Assembly: GCF_009755815.1 (NCBI RefSeq)
Contig: NZ_WRPK01000013.1
Coordinates: 124,001 to 188,000, forward strand
Direction of reading: 5' to 3'
Origin: Flavisphingomonas formosensis
GTDB taxonomy: Bacteria > Pseudomonadota > Alphaproteobacteria > Sphingomonadales > Sphingomonadaceae
DNA length: 64,000 nucleotides
Shown: in pieces, positions 34,084-43,161 of the stretch
Numbering within the stretch: the stretch's first letter is position 1
Layout of the letters: each line of letters opens with the position of its first letter
The notes under the pieces: model-generated
What the model was told of the DNA's origin: nothing
The model's database searches: none
What the model saw: the letters and a program-made list of their open reading frames with translations, nothing else
Position numbers and translations under genes: made by a program

Positions 34084-36060
34084 ATGAGCGACGACGAGGA
34101 TTTCACCCCTCGGCTCGGCCGGCAGCGACAGCGCAGCGGCAAGAAGGCCCGGCGCTACCTTGGTCGCATCGTCGGCGCCGCGATCCGATCGGCCGAGAAG
34201 GGCGCGATCAAAAGCCGGCGGTTCGACGGCAGCAGGATCGGCCGCGGCGCCAGCATGGGGCGGCTGCTTTCCAGCCGCGATCGGTTCAGCGGCTTGCGCG
34301 CGCGGCGCGCGGTCGTGAAGACCCGGCTCGTCCGCATCGGCGCGAAGGGCATGCCGGCGGCGCGCGCCCACCTGCGCTACATCCAGCGCGACGGCGTCAC
34401 CCGCGAAGGTGCGCCCGGTGAACTTTATTCCGCCGAGCACGACACGGCCGACGGCAAGGCCTTTCTCCAGCGCTCGGATGGCGATCGCCACCAGTTCCGC
34501 TTCATCGTTTCCGCCGAGGACTGTTCGGAATATCCCGACCTCAAGCCGTTCACCCGCCGGCTGATGGCGCAGCTGGAAAGCGATCTCGGGACCAGGCTCG
34601 ACTGGGTCGCGGTCGACCATTTCAATACGGCCCATCCGCATACCCACATCATGCTGCGCGGCGTCGACGATACGGGTCAGAATCTGATCATCGCCCGCGA
34701 ATATATCGCCCATGGCATTCGCGAGCGCGCCGCCGAGCTGGTGACACTTGATCTTGGGCCGCGCACCGATCAGGAGATCGAAGCGCGACTGCGCCACGAT
34801 ATCGGCGAGGAGCGAATGACCGCGATCGACCGGCGTCTGCTCAAATCGATCGACGCCGATGGCCTGGTCACATCGTTCGACCGCGATCCCTTCCAGCAGT
34901 CGCTGCGAGCGGGGCGATTGCAGAAGCTCGCCAGCATGGACCTCGCCGAAGCTACAGGTGGCGGGCGCTGGCGGCTCGCCGAGGATCTGGAGGGTACGCT
35001 CCGCTCGCTTGGCGAGCGGGGCGACATCATCCGCACAATGCAGCGTGAATTGACGGCGCGAAAGCTTGAGCGGCCGTGGCTTGGCCGCAGCTTGTTCGGC
35101 GCCGGTGAAGGCGACCCAGAGCCGATCATCGGGCGGGTGATCGCGCGCGGTCTCGCCGACGAGCTTCGTGACCGTCACTATCTGCTTGTCGACGGCGTCG
35201 ACGGTCATGCTCATTATGTCGACATCGGACGTGGCGACGCGACTGCGCCGCTCGCCGAGGGCGCGATCGTCCGCGTCTCCGCGCGCAAGCTCGAAATACG
35301 CGAGGTTGATCGCACCGTCGCAGACGTGGCCGCAGCGAACGGCGGGCAATACACGCCCGACCTCCATCTGCGGCACGACCCGTCGTCGACCCAGGCTTTT
35401 GCCGAGGCGCATGTTCGACGGTTGGAAGCGATGCGGCGCGCAGGGATCGGCATCGACCGAGCGGCAGATGGGAGCTGGACGATCCCTGCCGATCATCTCG
35501 ACCGTGCCGCAGGCTATGAGGCGCGACGCCATCGCGACCAGCCGGTCGAAGTGGAGACGCTGTCGGCACGGCCGCTCGACCAGCTCCCGGCACTGGGCGC
35601 GGCGACGTGGATCGATCGTGAGTTCACGTCGCCATCGCCGCTGCCCATCCGCGATGCTGGCTTTGGCCATGAGGTGCGCGGCGCGATGGCGGCCCGCCGG
35701 CAGTGGCTGATCGAGCAGGAGCTGGCCGATGTCGAGGGCGATCGCGTTCGTCTGCGCGCCGGCGCGATCATGGTGCTTCAGCGCCGCGAACTGCTGAGCG
35801 CCGGGGACCAGATCGCGAGCGAGATCGGCAAGCCCTTTGCCGAGACGAAAGCGGGCGACCGGATCGAAGGGAAATTGACCCGTTCGGTCGACCTCGCCAG
35901 CGGGCGCTTTGCCGTCATCGAGCGCGCCCGCGATTTTACGCTCGTGCCGTGGCGGCCGGTGCTGGAAAGGCAAATGGGCAAGACTGCTTCCGGAATCATG
36001 CGCGCAGATGGGGTCAGCTGGACGTTCGGACGCGGACGTTCTGGTCCGGAAATTTCCTGA
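34084..36060 (+). CDS. rlxS: RlxS-type relaxase (DUF3363)
   Basis: A 658-residue conjugative relaxase. The N-terminal domain shows HLRYIQRDGV (a likely catalytic-tyrosine region, Tyr99), DRHQFRFIVSAED and the metal-binding histidine cluster DHFNTAHPHTHIML (His179, 184, 186, 188). The C-terminal two thirds match DUF3363 (LAEDLEGTLRSLGERGDIIRTM, YVDIGRGDATAPLAEGAIVRV). It nicks oriT and pilots the strand into the recipient. ATG at 34084 is chosen, because the longer frame crosses the non-coding leader. It follows the same gene order as in ICEMlSymR7A. Confidence 0.92.
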   Translation: MSDDEDFTPRLGRQRQRSGKKARRYLGRIVGAAIRSAEKGAIKSRRFDGSRIGRGASMGRLLSSRDRFSGLRARRAVVKTRLVRIGAKGMPAARAHLRYIQRDGVTREGAPGELYSAEHDTADGKAFLQRSDGDRHQFRFIVSAEDCSEYPDLKPFTRRLMAQLESDLGTRLDWVAVDHFNTAHPHTHIMLRGVDDTGQNLIIAREYIAHGIRERAAELVTLDLGPRTDQEIEARLRHDIGEERMTAIDRRLLKSIDADGLVTSFDRDPFQQSLRAGRLQKLASMDLAEATGGGRWRLAEDLEGTLRSLGERGDIIRTMQRELTARKLERPWLGRSLFGAGEGDPEPIIGRVIARGLADELRDRHYLLVDGVDGHAHYVDIGRGDATAPLAEGAIVRVSARKLEIREVDRTVADVAAANGGQYTPDLHLRHDPSSTQAFAEAHVRRLEAMRRAGIGIDRAADGSWTIPADHLDRAAGYEARRHRDQPVEVETLSARPLDQLPALGAATWIDREFTSPSPLPIRDAGFGHEVRGAMAARRQWLIEQELADVEGDRVRLRAGAIMVLQRRELLSAGDQIASEIGKPFAETKAGDRIEGKLTRSVDLASGRFAVIERARDFTLVPWRPVLERQMGKTASGIMRADGVSWTFGRGRSGPEIS

Positions 36061-36110
36061 TCGCAGACCATCCTCTGGTTCGTCGACTTCCGCTCGGATA
36101 TCAGGGCGCG

Positions 36111-37283
36111 ATGTATGTGTTCGTCGACGAATCCGGAAATACCGGTGCCCATCTTTTCGATGAGGCGCAGCCGATCTTTCTGACGGTCGCACTGATGACG
36201 CGCACCGACTTCGACGCCATCAACGCCAAGCCGATCGCCGCCCTCGCTCGCGAGGTCGGGGACACCCAGCTGCACGCGGCCAAGCTGGGCGTGGCGCGGA
36301 TCGAGGAGATTGCCCGGCCGCTCCACAAGCTGCTGCAGCGCGCCGACCCGCGCTTCTTCGTCTCCCGGGTCGAGAAACGCTACATCGTCGCCACCAAGAT
36401 GTTCGATCTGTTGTTTGATCCTGGCGAGAACCGCGCCGCATCACCGCATATCTATATGCTTCGCCCGCTCAGGATCACGTTTGCGGTAAAGTTCGCCGGC
36501 ATCGTGACCGAAGACATGGCGCGCGCTTTCTGGGCGTCGATGATGGAGACCAATGCAGACCGCGCGAAAGGCGGCATGATCCAGTTCTGTAACGACGTGC
36601 TGGCACTCTTACCCGGCGTCGAGGACAAAGGCTTTGTCCGCCGCATCCGCCCCGCCATCGAATGGGCGCAGGAGAATCCGGAAGCGATCTACTTCCATTC
36701 GGACGGCCGCATCGCGCGGCAGGGCCATCTTCCCAACCTCGTCGGGTTCGGCAATCTGATGGACGGAGTGGAGGCACAGTCGGAGGCGTGGCGCCGGCCG
36801 GTGCGGCGCATTCGGCATGATCGACAGAGCGAGTTCGAGGCCGCACTGCGCTTTTGGCATGAGCTTTACGCGAACGCCTCGCCGGAGCGTGTACCGCTAA
36901 TGATGGGCGAAATGTTCAAGGCGCAGCGCGCTGGCGGGAGCACCTTCGAGATATCTACCGCCGAAGCCAGTCCGGGCATCCAGGTCACCGACGTTATCAT
37001 GTGGCTGTTCAACAGGCTTCACCGTGAGAAGGAGATCGGCGCCGATTCGTGGCGTCTGATGCAATGGGTATTTCGCCGCTCCATGCAGAACGACTTCTCT
37101 TTCGATGGCGTACTCGGGGCGCTCGATGCGCGATACGCCCGCCTCATGACCGAGCCGATGGAGGAGGCGCGCCTTGACGCCGCGCGCGAGCAACTGGCGA
37201 TGATCGATGCAGGAACGAAGGAGCGGGTCGAAGCGTATCGGATCGAGAAAGCCGCACGGCAGATCGAGGGCGACCAAGCCTGA
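36111..37283 (+). CDS. DUF3800 domain protein
   Basis: A 390-residue protein beginning with the DUF3800 signature MYVFVDESGNTGAHLFD, whose acidic residues belong to a predicted RNase H-like fold. The partner acidic stretch EASPGIQVTDVIMWLFNR is near residue 290. The family is frequent in mobile elements and defence islands, with nuclease activity suspected. It starts 50 bases after rlxS and may be co-transcribed with it. It ends exactly where the convergent minus-strand operon ends (the two stop codons abut). It marks the left edge of the accessory insert between relaxase and traG. Confidence 0.87.
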   Translation: MYVFVDESGNTGAHLFDEAQPIFLTVALMTRTDFDAINAKPIAALAREVGDTQLHAAKLGVARIEEIARPLHKLLQRADPRFFVSRVEKRYIVATKMFDLLFDPGENRAASPHIYMLRPLRITFAVKFAGIVTEDMARAFWASMMETNADRAKGGMIQFCNDVLALLPGVEDKGFVRRIRPAIEWAQENPEAIYFHSDGRIARQGHLPNLVGFGNLMDGVEAQSEAWRRPVRRIRHDRQSEFEAALRFWHELYANASPERVPLMMGEMFKAQRAGGSTFEISTAEASPGIQVTDVIMWLFNRLHREKEIGADSWRLMQWVFRRSMQNDFSFDGVLGALDARYARLMTEPMEEARLDAAREQLAMIDAGTKERVEAYRIEKAARQIEGDQA

Positions 37284-37415
37284 TCAGTTCGGGAGCACGA
37301 TCAAGCCGCTCACGAGTGCGATCACCGCCGCGATCACCAGCCGGGCGGACCAGCGACCCAGCTCCTCCAGAAAGGCGCCGGTGAAGCGATCGACGGATTT
37401 GCTCGTCCGAGCCAT
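37284..37415 (-). CDS. Small single-pass membrane protein, 43 aa
   Basis: From the ATG at 37415 the product is 43 residues: a polar N-terminus (MARTSKSVDRFTGAFLEEL) and one hydrophobic helix to the end (LVIAAVIALVSGLIVLPN). The start overlaps the XRE stop by one base (TGATG), so it is the last gene of the minus-strand operon. Size and shape match small membrane effectors or toxins; that is inference. Confidence 0.55.
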   Translation of the reverse strand: MARTSKSVDRFTGAFLEELGRWSARLVIAAVIALVSGLIVLPN

Positions 37416-38161
37416 CAATCGACCCCCTCGAAATAGTCGGCCAGCATTTGCCGCTCGTCGACCTTCGCGTCCGCCCACAGCGTCGTAATCGTGCTAGCCG
37501 CGGGATTGCGAAGGCGAGAGCGGATTGCAACGATAGCGATCATGATCGGTTCGCCGCCCGCCAAGGGCTCGGCAGCGTAAGTGCCAGTGAGCACAACGGC
37601 GGCGTGGGTGCGCTCGAGCCGGTCGACGCAATCAAGCACGTCACGCCAAAGCCGGCGCACTCGGAAATCTCGACCGGGCTTCGACCCAATCATCCCCTCG
37701 CGTTCGGCCTGGACGAAGCTCGCCAGATCGAGCCATTCGCGCAGCTCGGCAACATCGCTCGCGGCGGTGTCGTCGAGATCGGAGACGAGCAGCAGGCTGA
37801 AGGTCGCCAGCGTCGCGCGGAGCTGAAGCTCGGTCCTGAACGGGGCGACCGCGACGGGTACGCGCCCCTCGGTCCACGCGAACATATCAACGAAGTTGGC
37901 GGCGGCTTCCTCCGGCGTAGGCCGGACGCGCTCGCGCACAAACTCGTCCTCGGGCTTTCCCAATGCACGCGCCAACTTGCGCAATTGCGCCGGCCGTACC
38001 TTCTGACCACGCTCGACCCGCGACACCGTCGCCAGCGACACGCCGGCCTCGGCGGCAAGCATGTCCTGCTTCCAGCCGTTGAAGGTCCGCTGCAGCTTCA
38101 CGAAGTTCGCGATGGCGGCTTCGTCGAGCACGAAGGTTTCGAGAGGTTCGACCGTGTCCAT
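37415..38161 (-). CDS. XRE family regulator of the PIN/HEPN operon
   Basis: A 248-residue protein with an N-terminal helix-turn-helix (FVKLQRTFNGWKQDMLAAEAGVSLATVSRVERGQ, about residues 20-70). A ~170-residue C-terminal domain of unknown fold follows, with many acidic and hydrophobic residues (FSLLLVSDLDDTAASDVAEL, VVLTGTYAAEPLAGGEPIM). It is the sixth gene of the operon, 74 bases after the preceding gene, and could repress it. Confidence 0.82.
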   Translation of the reverse strand: MDTVEPLETFVLDEAAIANFVKLQRTFNGWKQDMLAAEAGVSLATVSRVERGQKVRPAQLRKLARALGKPEDEFVRERVRPTPEEAAANFVDMFAWTEGRVPVAVAPFRTELQLRATLATFSLLLVSDLDDTAASDVAELREWLDLASFVQAEREGMIGSKPGRDFRVRRLWRDVLDCVDRLERTHAAVVLTGTYAAEPLAGGEPIMIAIVAIRSRLRNPAASTITTLWADAKVDERQMLADYFEGVD

Positions 38162-38235
38162 GTCCTCAATATGATCGATGCCCGTCGCAAATTAGAGGGC
38201 GTTTCGCACGTCAGTTCGACAGCTTCGCCGCCGCT

Positions 38236-39549
38236 TCAGAGATATTGCACGCCCTCGTCGAGCAGGTCGGTCAAGACGTCGACGCGGGAGCAGACGGGCG
38301 GCGCGGCAGCGCTGACCAATCCGCGAGCAACACTGCGTGCGAGACTGCGCGCCATCACCCGTTCGTGCGTCGACACCTTCTTAACGGCGGCGCGCCCATG
38401 GACGAAAGTGCTGCGCAGCTCGAAGAGATGGCGATAGTCGCGAACACAGTTCGGATCGTTCAGGAGCGCGGCGATCCGGGCGGCAACACGGTCGGTCGCC
38501 GAGCGGTCCTTATGCTTGTCGGTCTTCGGTCGCATCCATCTCTTGTGATCCATCTCGAGCCCCATCGCCGCTTCGATCGCGGTCATATGGGCCATCACTT
38601 CGTCCATGCCGTCCGCCAAGAACGCGCGAACGAGAAAATGGGCGATCGGCGTTTCGAACAGGCTCGTCGATCGCGCGGCCACAAGCTCCCGCCAAGCGCC
38701 ATCGGTGAAGAGTGCGAGCCCCGCCCTCGCATCGTCATCCAACGGCAGCTCCGTCGGTCGCTCAAGTTCGACTTCTTCGCCCCATCGATCCTCGACGATC
38801 CACGGCTCGAGCGTGAGACTGTCAGGGCTGGGCGGCGGCGACGGCCGGACGAACAGGTCGTCGGTGATCGTGTAAATCCATGGAACGCGAAAGCCGCGCC
38901 AGTCGACATCCTGCATCGTCGACCAACGCTCCCAGGGGGCGAGGAGCAGGAAGAACAGCGCCGCCTCCACCGGCGGAGGAAAGCGGCCGAGATGCGGATC
39001 GATTTCGCCGAAGTCGCGGTTCATCGCCATGAACATGAAAGGTGCCGCCCGGGCTTCGGCCCCGCCGGTCACCTCATGGGCTTCTTCGATCACCAGCCAC
39101 TGGAATTGCGCGAGGCGCTTCGCGTCGATGGGCTGGGTCGGAAAATTGCGCACGAGGCGTGGCGCGTCGAACATCTGCGCCAGTTCGTCCGCGTCGAATT
39201 TGGCAAGGCGCGCCGTGCCAAAGGCAAGCCCGGGAAGATCGTCGGCGAGATCGAGCGGACAGAGATGCCGCCGCGTGATCGTCTTCCGCGTGAACGCCTC
39301 GTCGATGGCGTTGGCCGCATACAGTGGGTCGACCGACAGGTTTGCGTGACCGGCCGGCAGCCAGCAGGGAACGCCGAGCGAGCGAACCGCCGTGCTCAGT
39401 GCGAAGACCGGCTTGTCGCCGCCATAATCCGCTCGGCAAACTTCACTGACCGCGGTGAAGGCAGGCGCGGCGAGGAGATTGCTCGGCCCGGGGCGCCGTA
39501 CGCGCCACAGCGCTTCGACCGCGCCGATCAAGGCAGGGCTCGCCGCCAT
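38236..39549 (-). CDS. Unknown 437-aa protein with HEPN-like motif
   Basis: I recognise no family for the N-terminal 340 residues (aromatic-rich, for example FMFMAMNRDFGEIDPHLGRF and PWERWSTMQDVDWRGFRVPW). The C-terminal part is helical and contains FELRSTFVHGRA: Arg379 and His384 form the R-x4-H motif of HEPN ribonuclease domains, in the setting L-R-S-x3-H-G seen in ApeA-like HEPN proteins. It overlaps the next gene of the operon by one base at its start. A ribonuclease effector role is suggested by the motif only. Confidence 0.65.
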   Translation of the reverse strand: MAASPALIGAVEALWRVRRPGPSNLLAAPAFTAVSEVCRADYGGDKPVFALSTAVRSLGVPCWLPAGHANLSVDPLYAANAIDEAFTRKTITRRHLCPLDLADDLPGLAFGTARLAKFDADELAQMFDAPRLVRNFPTQPIDAKRLAQFQWLVIEEAHEVTGGAEARAAPFMFMAMNRDFGEIDPHLGRFPPPVEAALFFLLLAPWERWSTMQDVDWRGFRVPWIYTITDDLFVRPSPPPSPDSLTLEPWIVEDRWGEEVELERPTELPLDDDARAGLALFTDGAWRELVAARSTSLFETPIAHFLVRAFLADGMDEVMAHMTAIEAAMGLEMDHKRWMRPKTDKHKDRSATDRVAARIAALLNDPNCVRDYRHLFELRSTFVHGRAAVKKVSTHERVMARSLARSVARGLVSAAAPPVCSRVDVLTDLLDEGVQYL

Positions 39550-40277
39550 CAGTTGCTATCCATCGGCGCCAGCGGCAGCCAGTCACGCTCTGCGCGTTCG
39601 CGAGCGAGACGGGCTTCGAGCCCGGGATCCTTCCGCTCGATGCTCTCATTGTAGATATATTCGGCGTCGCGCCAGAACCGTGCGATCGCTGCGACGAACT
39701 CCTGGAGCCGTTGCAGCGGGATCCGCATCTGAGCCACCCTGGGCGGGCTTGGCGCCGGTGCCCCAAACCCCGGCGGCATCGGCGGAATGACGGGCCAGAA
39801 GTCCGGGTAACGCTGCGCCAGCTCGGCGGCGGAATCGCCATCGCCATGACGGCAGGCGTTGCCGAGATGCTGAAGCGCATCGAGCACCGCGAAACTCGGA
39901 AAAGCGTCGAGCCCGATTCCGCGCAGGCCGCGAAACAGCTTCTGGAGCTCTTTCCAGTTCGCCTTCTCGATCTTGGTGGCGAAGGGTTCGCTCGGTCTCA
40001 GATCCTTCGCGCAGCCTTGGAGATAGCTGCGCAGCTGACGCTCCCAGATCGATTGGATGGACAAGCCGAAGGCGCGCATCGTTTCGAGGCGAACCTCTTC
40101 CATGTCGGCCTTTGCGAACACCGCGCCCGGCCAATCACTGTTCTCTAGTTCCTCGATCTTGGATTGGAGCGTGGCGAGCGCCGGCATGATCACATCCTGA
40201 AGATAGGATTCGATCGTCATGTCGTGCTTGCTGGCTTGGACGTCTGCAAAGCAGTTCTTCCATCGGAACGGCGTCAT
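39549..40277 (-). CDS. Unknown 242-aa helical protein
   Basis: A soluble helical protein with no family I know. The segment LQHLGNACRHGDGDSAAEL places an Arg-His pair in a helix end like those of HEPN-related or swapped-helix proteins, but the exact R-x4-H spacing is absent. A proline-rich stretch (PPMPPGFGAPAPSPP) separates two helical halves. ATGA overlap with the gene before and one-base overlap with the gene after show tight translational coupling. It may be an inactive partner of the flanking HEPN-like proteins. Confidence 0.6.
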   Translation of the reverse strand: MTPFRWKNCFADVQASKHDMTIESYLQDVIMPALATLQSKIEELENSDWPGAVFAKADMEEVRLETMRAFGLSIQSIWERQLRSYLQGCAKDLRPSEPFATKIEKANWKELQKLFRGLRGIGLDAFPSFAVLDALQHLGNACRHGDGDSAAELAQRYPDFWPVIPPMPPGFGAPAPSPPRVAQMRIPLQRLQEFVAAIARFWRDAEYIYNESIERKDPGLEARLARERAERDWLPLAPMDSN

Positions 40278-40855
40278 GGCTCAATCTCCAAGGCCGCCGC
40301 CTCGACGATGTAGTCGCGATAGGCGAAGTTGATGAGATCGCGGACCAACTCCAACAGGCCGCCGGTCGGGAGACCGTCGAACGGGTCGCCATGCGCCAGC
40401 TTGTTGCGCCGCTCGGCGAGCGTCGGTTGGGTCTCGCCGGTCAATTGCCCGATCGCCGCGCCGCCACAGCGAACGACCATCGGGATCTGCGCATCGGTCA
40501 GGCCATCGCTGTCGACCATATATTTGAGCAGCGCGGCGAAGCTGCGCTTGCTCTTTGAAACCTTGCCGCCGTAGCGATCCATCACCGCCAGTTCGAGCGC
40601 GATCAGCGCGGCAAGTTCGGCCGCCTTCACCAAGCCGAGATCGAGCCATCCCAGCAGATACAGAGTCTGCGCGCGGTCGAATTTGGCGCGAACGCTATCA
40701 GGAATGCGCGGATCGATGCTCAGACCGCCTACCAGCTCCCGCCAATCGTCGGCCTTCGTGATTTCGATGAACCCTCCGGGATTGCCTGGCAGCGGCCACG
40801 GCAGCAGCAACGGAGCTGCGCGATCTTCGAGGATGATATGATCGGTGTTGCGCAT
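40274..40855 (-). CDS. HEPN-like protein, 193 aa
   Basis: A 193-residue helical protein. LAERRNKLAHGDPFD holds Arg150 and His155, an R-x4-H HEPN motif with the common N-x-x-x-H-G follow-up. Upstream helices (GWLDLGLVKAAELAALIALELAV) form the expected bundle. HEPN domains are frequently RNases in toxin-antitoxin and phage-defence systems. The ATG lies 11 bases after the CoiA-like gene and its stop overlaps the next start. It is the clearest HEPN candidate of the operon. Confidence 0.7.
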   Translation of the reverse strand: MRNTDHIILEDRAAPLLLPWPLPGNPGGFIEITKADDWRELVGGLSIDPRIPDSVRAKFDRAQTLYLLGWLDLGLVKAAELAALIALELAVMDRYGGKVSKSKRSFAALLKYMVDSDGLTDAQIPMVVRCGGAAIGQLTGETQPTLAERRNKLAHGDPFDGLPTGGLLELVRDLINFAYRDYIVEAAALEIEP

Positions 40856-40866
40856 TGCTCGAAATC

Positions 40867-41838
40867 CTATCCCTCAGTCAGGGCGATGTCGGGCAAAACC
40901 GACGCCTCCAATGACGCTCCCACCCATTGATCGTCGATGCGGCGTTCCACGCGATAATAGTGGAAATCGCCAGGACCGTTGGCCTTGGTGCTCCCGATGC
41001 GCACCGGCATCGTATAATCGCGCGGATCATCGACAAGGAGGAAGTCGGCGCCGATGCCGCCAGGTAGGCGATAGGTTCGCCGCTTGCGCCCGGGACGCTT
41101 CACCCGCTTCACCCGAAGGCGCGAGAGGTCGAACGGGCCTTCCAGAAACAGGCTCGACCAGCGTTCGGAGGAGTACCAATGACCGCCGGCGCTGTGCTCG
41201 TCGCCATCCGCAAACCACGAGGTGGGATTGCGGTAGAGCATGCAGTCGTCGAGCAGTCCGCGCCAAACGCCTCGGACCACGGGATCATAATACCAGAGCC
41301 CGCCTTGAAGATCGTGGATCCAAAACTGCCAGGGCGGCGCCGAAAAGTGGCTGACATGATATATGTTGGTGCCCGTGATGCGCTGGACGTTGTCGAGCCG
41401 TTTGCGGATGAGGATCGGCACCCAGATCACCGGGACGCCCGCGCTCAGGTAGGCGGTCGTTCGCACCTCCAACGCCGTATAGTCGAGCGGGCTGTTCTGA
41501 ACCTCGAGCACGACGTGATAGGCGTCGTCGGGTGCGTGCAGCAGCACGTCGGCGCGGCGGTCACCATCGATCGACAGCACCTCGATCTCGACGTCGCACT
41601 CAAGGCCCCGTGCGCGATAGGCGGCCGCAAAATCCTCCTTCGCCTGTTGATGCTCCCACGTTTCCAGCGCGGCATAGGAGCACGCAGCGCCGGGCCGATG
41701 CCCGAAATAGGGTCGGCGAATCCGCCCCTTGGCGAGCGTTACCGGCGCCTTGCATCCCGGGCAGGTGAAGGATGGTCCCTTCACCGCGTTCCCGGCCTCG
41801 ACGCGGCTCTCGTCGGCACCGTTGATTGCGACTAGCAT
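40867..41838 (-). CDS. CoiA-like nuclease-domain protein
   Basis: A 323-residue protein resembling competence protein CoiA. An N-terminal zinc-finger-like segment (FTCPGCKAPVTLAKG, then YFGHRPGAACSYA) precedes a restriction-type nuclease core: RRADVLLHAPDDAYHVVLEVQNSPLD, with Asp, Glu and a Q-x-S variant of the usual E-x-K. A longer C-terminal region of unknown role follows. ATG at 41838 overlaps the PIN-like gene by seven bases. CoiA-like proteins act on DNA in competence and are common next to defence genes. Confidence 0.78.
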   Translation of the reverse strand: MLVAINGADESRVEAGNAVKGPSFTCPGCKAPVTLAKGRIRRPYFGHRPGAACSYAALETWEHQQAKEDFAAAYRARGLECDVEIEVLSIDGDRRADVLLHAPDDAYHVVLEVQNSPLDYTALEVRTTAYLSAGVPVIWVPILIRKRLDNVQRITGTNIYHVSHFSAPPWQFWIHDLQGGLWYYDPVVRGVWRGLLDDCMLYRNPTSWFADGDEHSAGGHWYSSERWSSLFLEGPFDLSRLRVKRVKRPGRKRRTYRLPGGIGADFLLVDDPRDYTMPVRIGSTKANGPGDFHYYRVERRIDDQWVGASLEASVLPDIALTEG

Positions 41839-42956
41839 GGCGGCGCCGCAATGCCGTCGAAGTCGCCGGCCTTGGCGATCTCCCCGAGCAGGCCGACCAG
41901 TCGCGGCTCCTTCTTCAGGGCCTGGCGGAAATCCTCGGCCGTCCGCTTGTCGACATAGAGCACCTCGCAGTAGGCGGCGAGCACAGCGAGATGGCTGTCG
42001 TGAAGATCGCTGCCCGGCCGAAGCGTGCGCACCTGCCCATGCTTTCGAAGGGCCTCGCCGATCACCCAGCTCGGAAGCATGTCCATCGGCACGCGCTTGA
42101 GAGCCTCGAAGGAGCGTCCGGTTTCCGACGCAATCACCCGAAGCTGACTGCGGAATACGCCAAGCCGACTGAGGTCCGCGAGGACGCATTCGTCGCGTAT
42201 CTCGTCCGCGTCCAAACCTTGATCGACCAGCGACGAGACCAACAGATCGCGCACGGTCGTCCCTGGAGGTGGCAGCATCGCGAGCACCCGATCCATGAAC
42301 TGATCGGCCATTGCCCGAGACCGAACTGCATCGCCTCCGGTGCTTTGCATCGCTTCTTGCAAGGCTTTGGCGTGGATGGTGCCGAGCTGCGCCCGCATCT
42401 CTCGCGGTGAGTTGATCGCGCCTTTCGAGAGCTCGCCGATCGTCCGTGTTTCGTCGAAAGTGCGAAGCGGTCCCAGGGCCGCGACCATGTCCGATCCCTC
42501 CCTGCGAGCCCGCAGCATCGGACGAACTGCCTCCCAGACCCACGCTTCTTCGCCGATCGCCTGGCGGCCGGTTCCGGTTTGCAGGAGCAGCGCGCGGGCT
42601 CGATCGCGGATGGCGGTCAGGTCATTCAGCCCTTCGCACGCGGCGACCGCCTCTGCCGCGCGTACCTGCGCGGCGGATCCAAGGCCGACCTCGTCCTTTG
42701 GCAAGCGGATCCACGCGATCAGCGGAAGCGCCATCAGGAACGAGATGCGCTTACGCGCCCTCGCGTCGTCGTCCCCGCCGAGCAATTCTTCGAGATGGTG
42801 CCAGCACAGGAGCGGAATGCGACCTTGTGCGACAAGCTGATCGTGCAGCGAAAGCGCCCGATGCCGCCGATCGGAATCGTCGGCGGACATCGCATCGAGC
42901 CATTTGGCCCAGTGCGAACTGTCCGGAGCGATGATCGTGGGGCTGAGCAAGGGCAA
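41832..42956 (-). CDS. PIN-like domain protein, 374 aa
   Basis: The N-terminus IIAPDSSHWAKWLDAM, the acidic helix WHHLEELLGG and the late motif GSDLHDSHLAVLAAYCEVLYVDKRT carry spaced acidic residues in the order of PIN ribonucleases. The middle ~200 residues are helical and unique. The start is probably TTG at 42956, since no ATG precedes the PIN motif. It is the first gene of the minus-strand operon (promoter expected in 42957-43161). PIN assignment is from motif reading and needs structural confirmation. Confidence 0.65.
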   Translation of the reverse strand: MPLLSPTIIAPDSSHWAKWLDAMSADDSDRRHRALSLHDQLVAQGRIPLLCWHHLEELLGGDDDARARKRISFLMALPLIAWIRLPKDEVGLGSAAQVRAAEAVAACEGLNDLTAIRDRARALLLQTGTGRQAIGEEAWVWEAVRPMLRARREGSDMVAALGPLRTFDETRTIGELSKGAINSPREMRAQLGTIHAKALQEAMQSTGGDAVRSRAMADQFMDRVLAMLPPPGTTVRDLLVSSLVDQGLDADEIRDECVLADLSRLGVFRSQLRVIASETGRSFEALKRVPMDMLPSWVIGEALRKHGQVRTLRPGSDLHDSHLAVLAAYCEVLYVDKRTAEDFRQALKKEPRLVGLLGEIAKAGDFDGIAAPPC

Positions 42957-43123
42957 GTATGGTGTCCAAATGAAGCGGTCGGATCGAGACTATATGGTCG
43001 TTTCGTTTCTTGAACGAGCTGGTTGATCCGAAAATGGCCGTATCGGGTGTCCGCAGAAAGGTCGCTGACGGCCGCGGACAGACGCTGACGCTCGCCCGGA
43101 GCCTCGCCGATCTTAGCGGGCAA

Positions 43124-43151
43124 GCCCGCACCGACTGATTCTGGTGCGGGC
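43124..43151. promoter_or_regulatory. Inverted repeat before traG
   Basis: GCCCGCACC and GGTGCGGGC (9 bp, perfect) flank a 10-base loop, ending one base before the traG ribosome site GGAGG. It may regulate traG translation or mark the end of the accessory insert. The 205-base gap between the PIN-like gene and traG encodes nothing recognisable. Confidence 0.45.
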
Positions 43152-43161
43152 GGAGGCCCGC

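Noticed and set aside
33184-36192. 1002-codon minus-strand open frame opposite the relaxase
   Set aside because: It runs antisense through two genes, a terminator and a non-coding leader; rlxS has clear relaxase motifs in the other strand.
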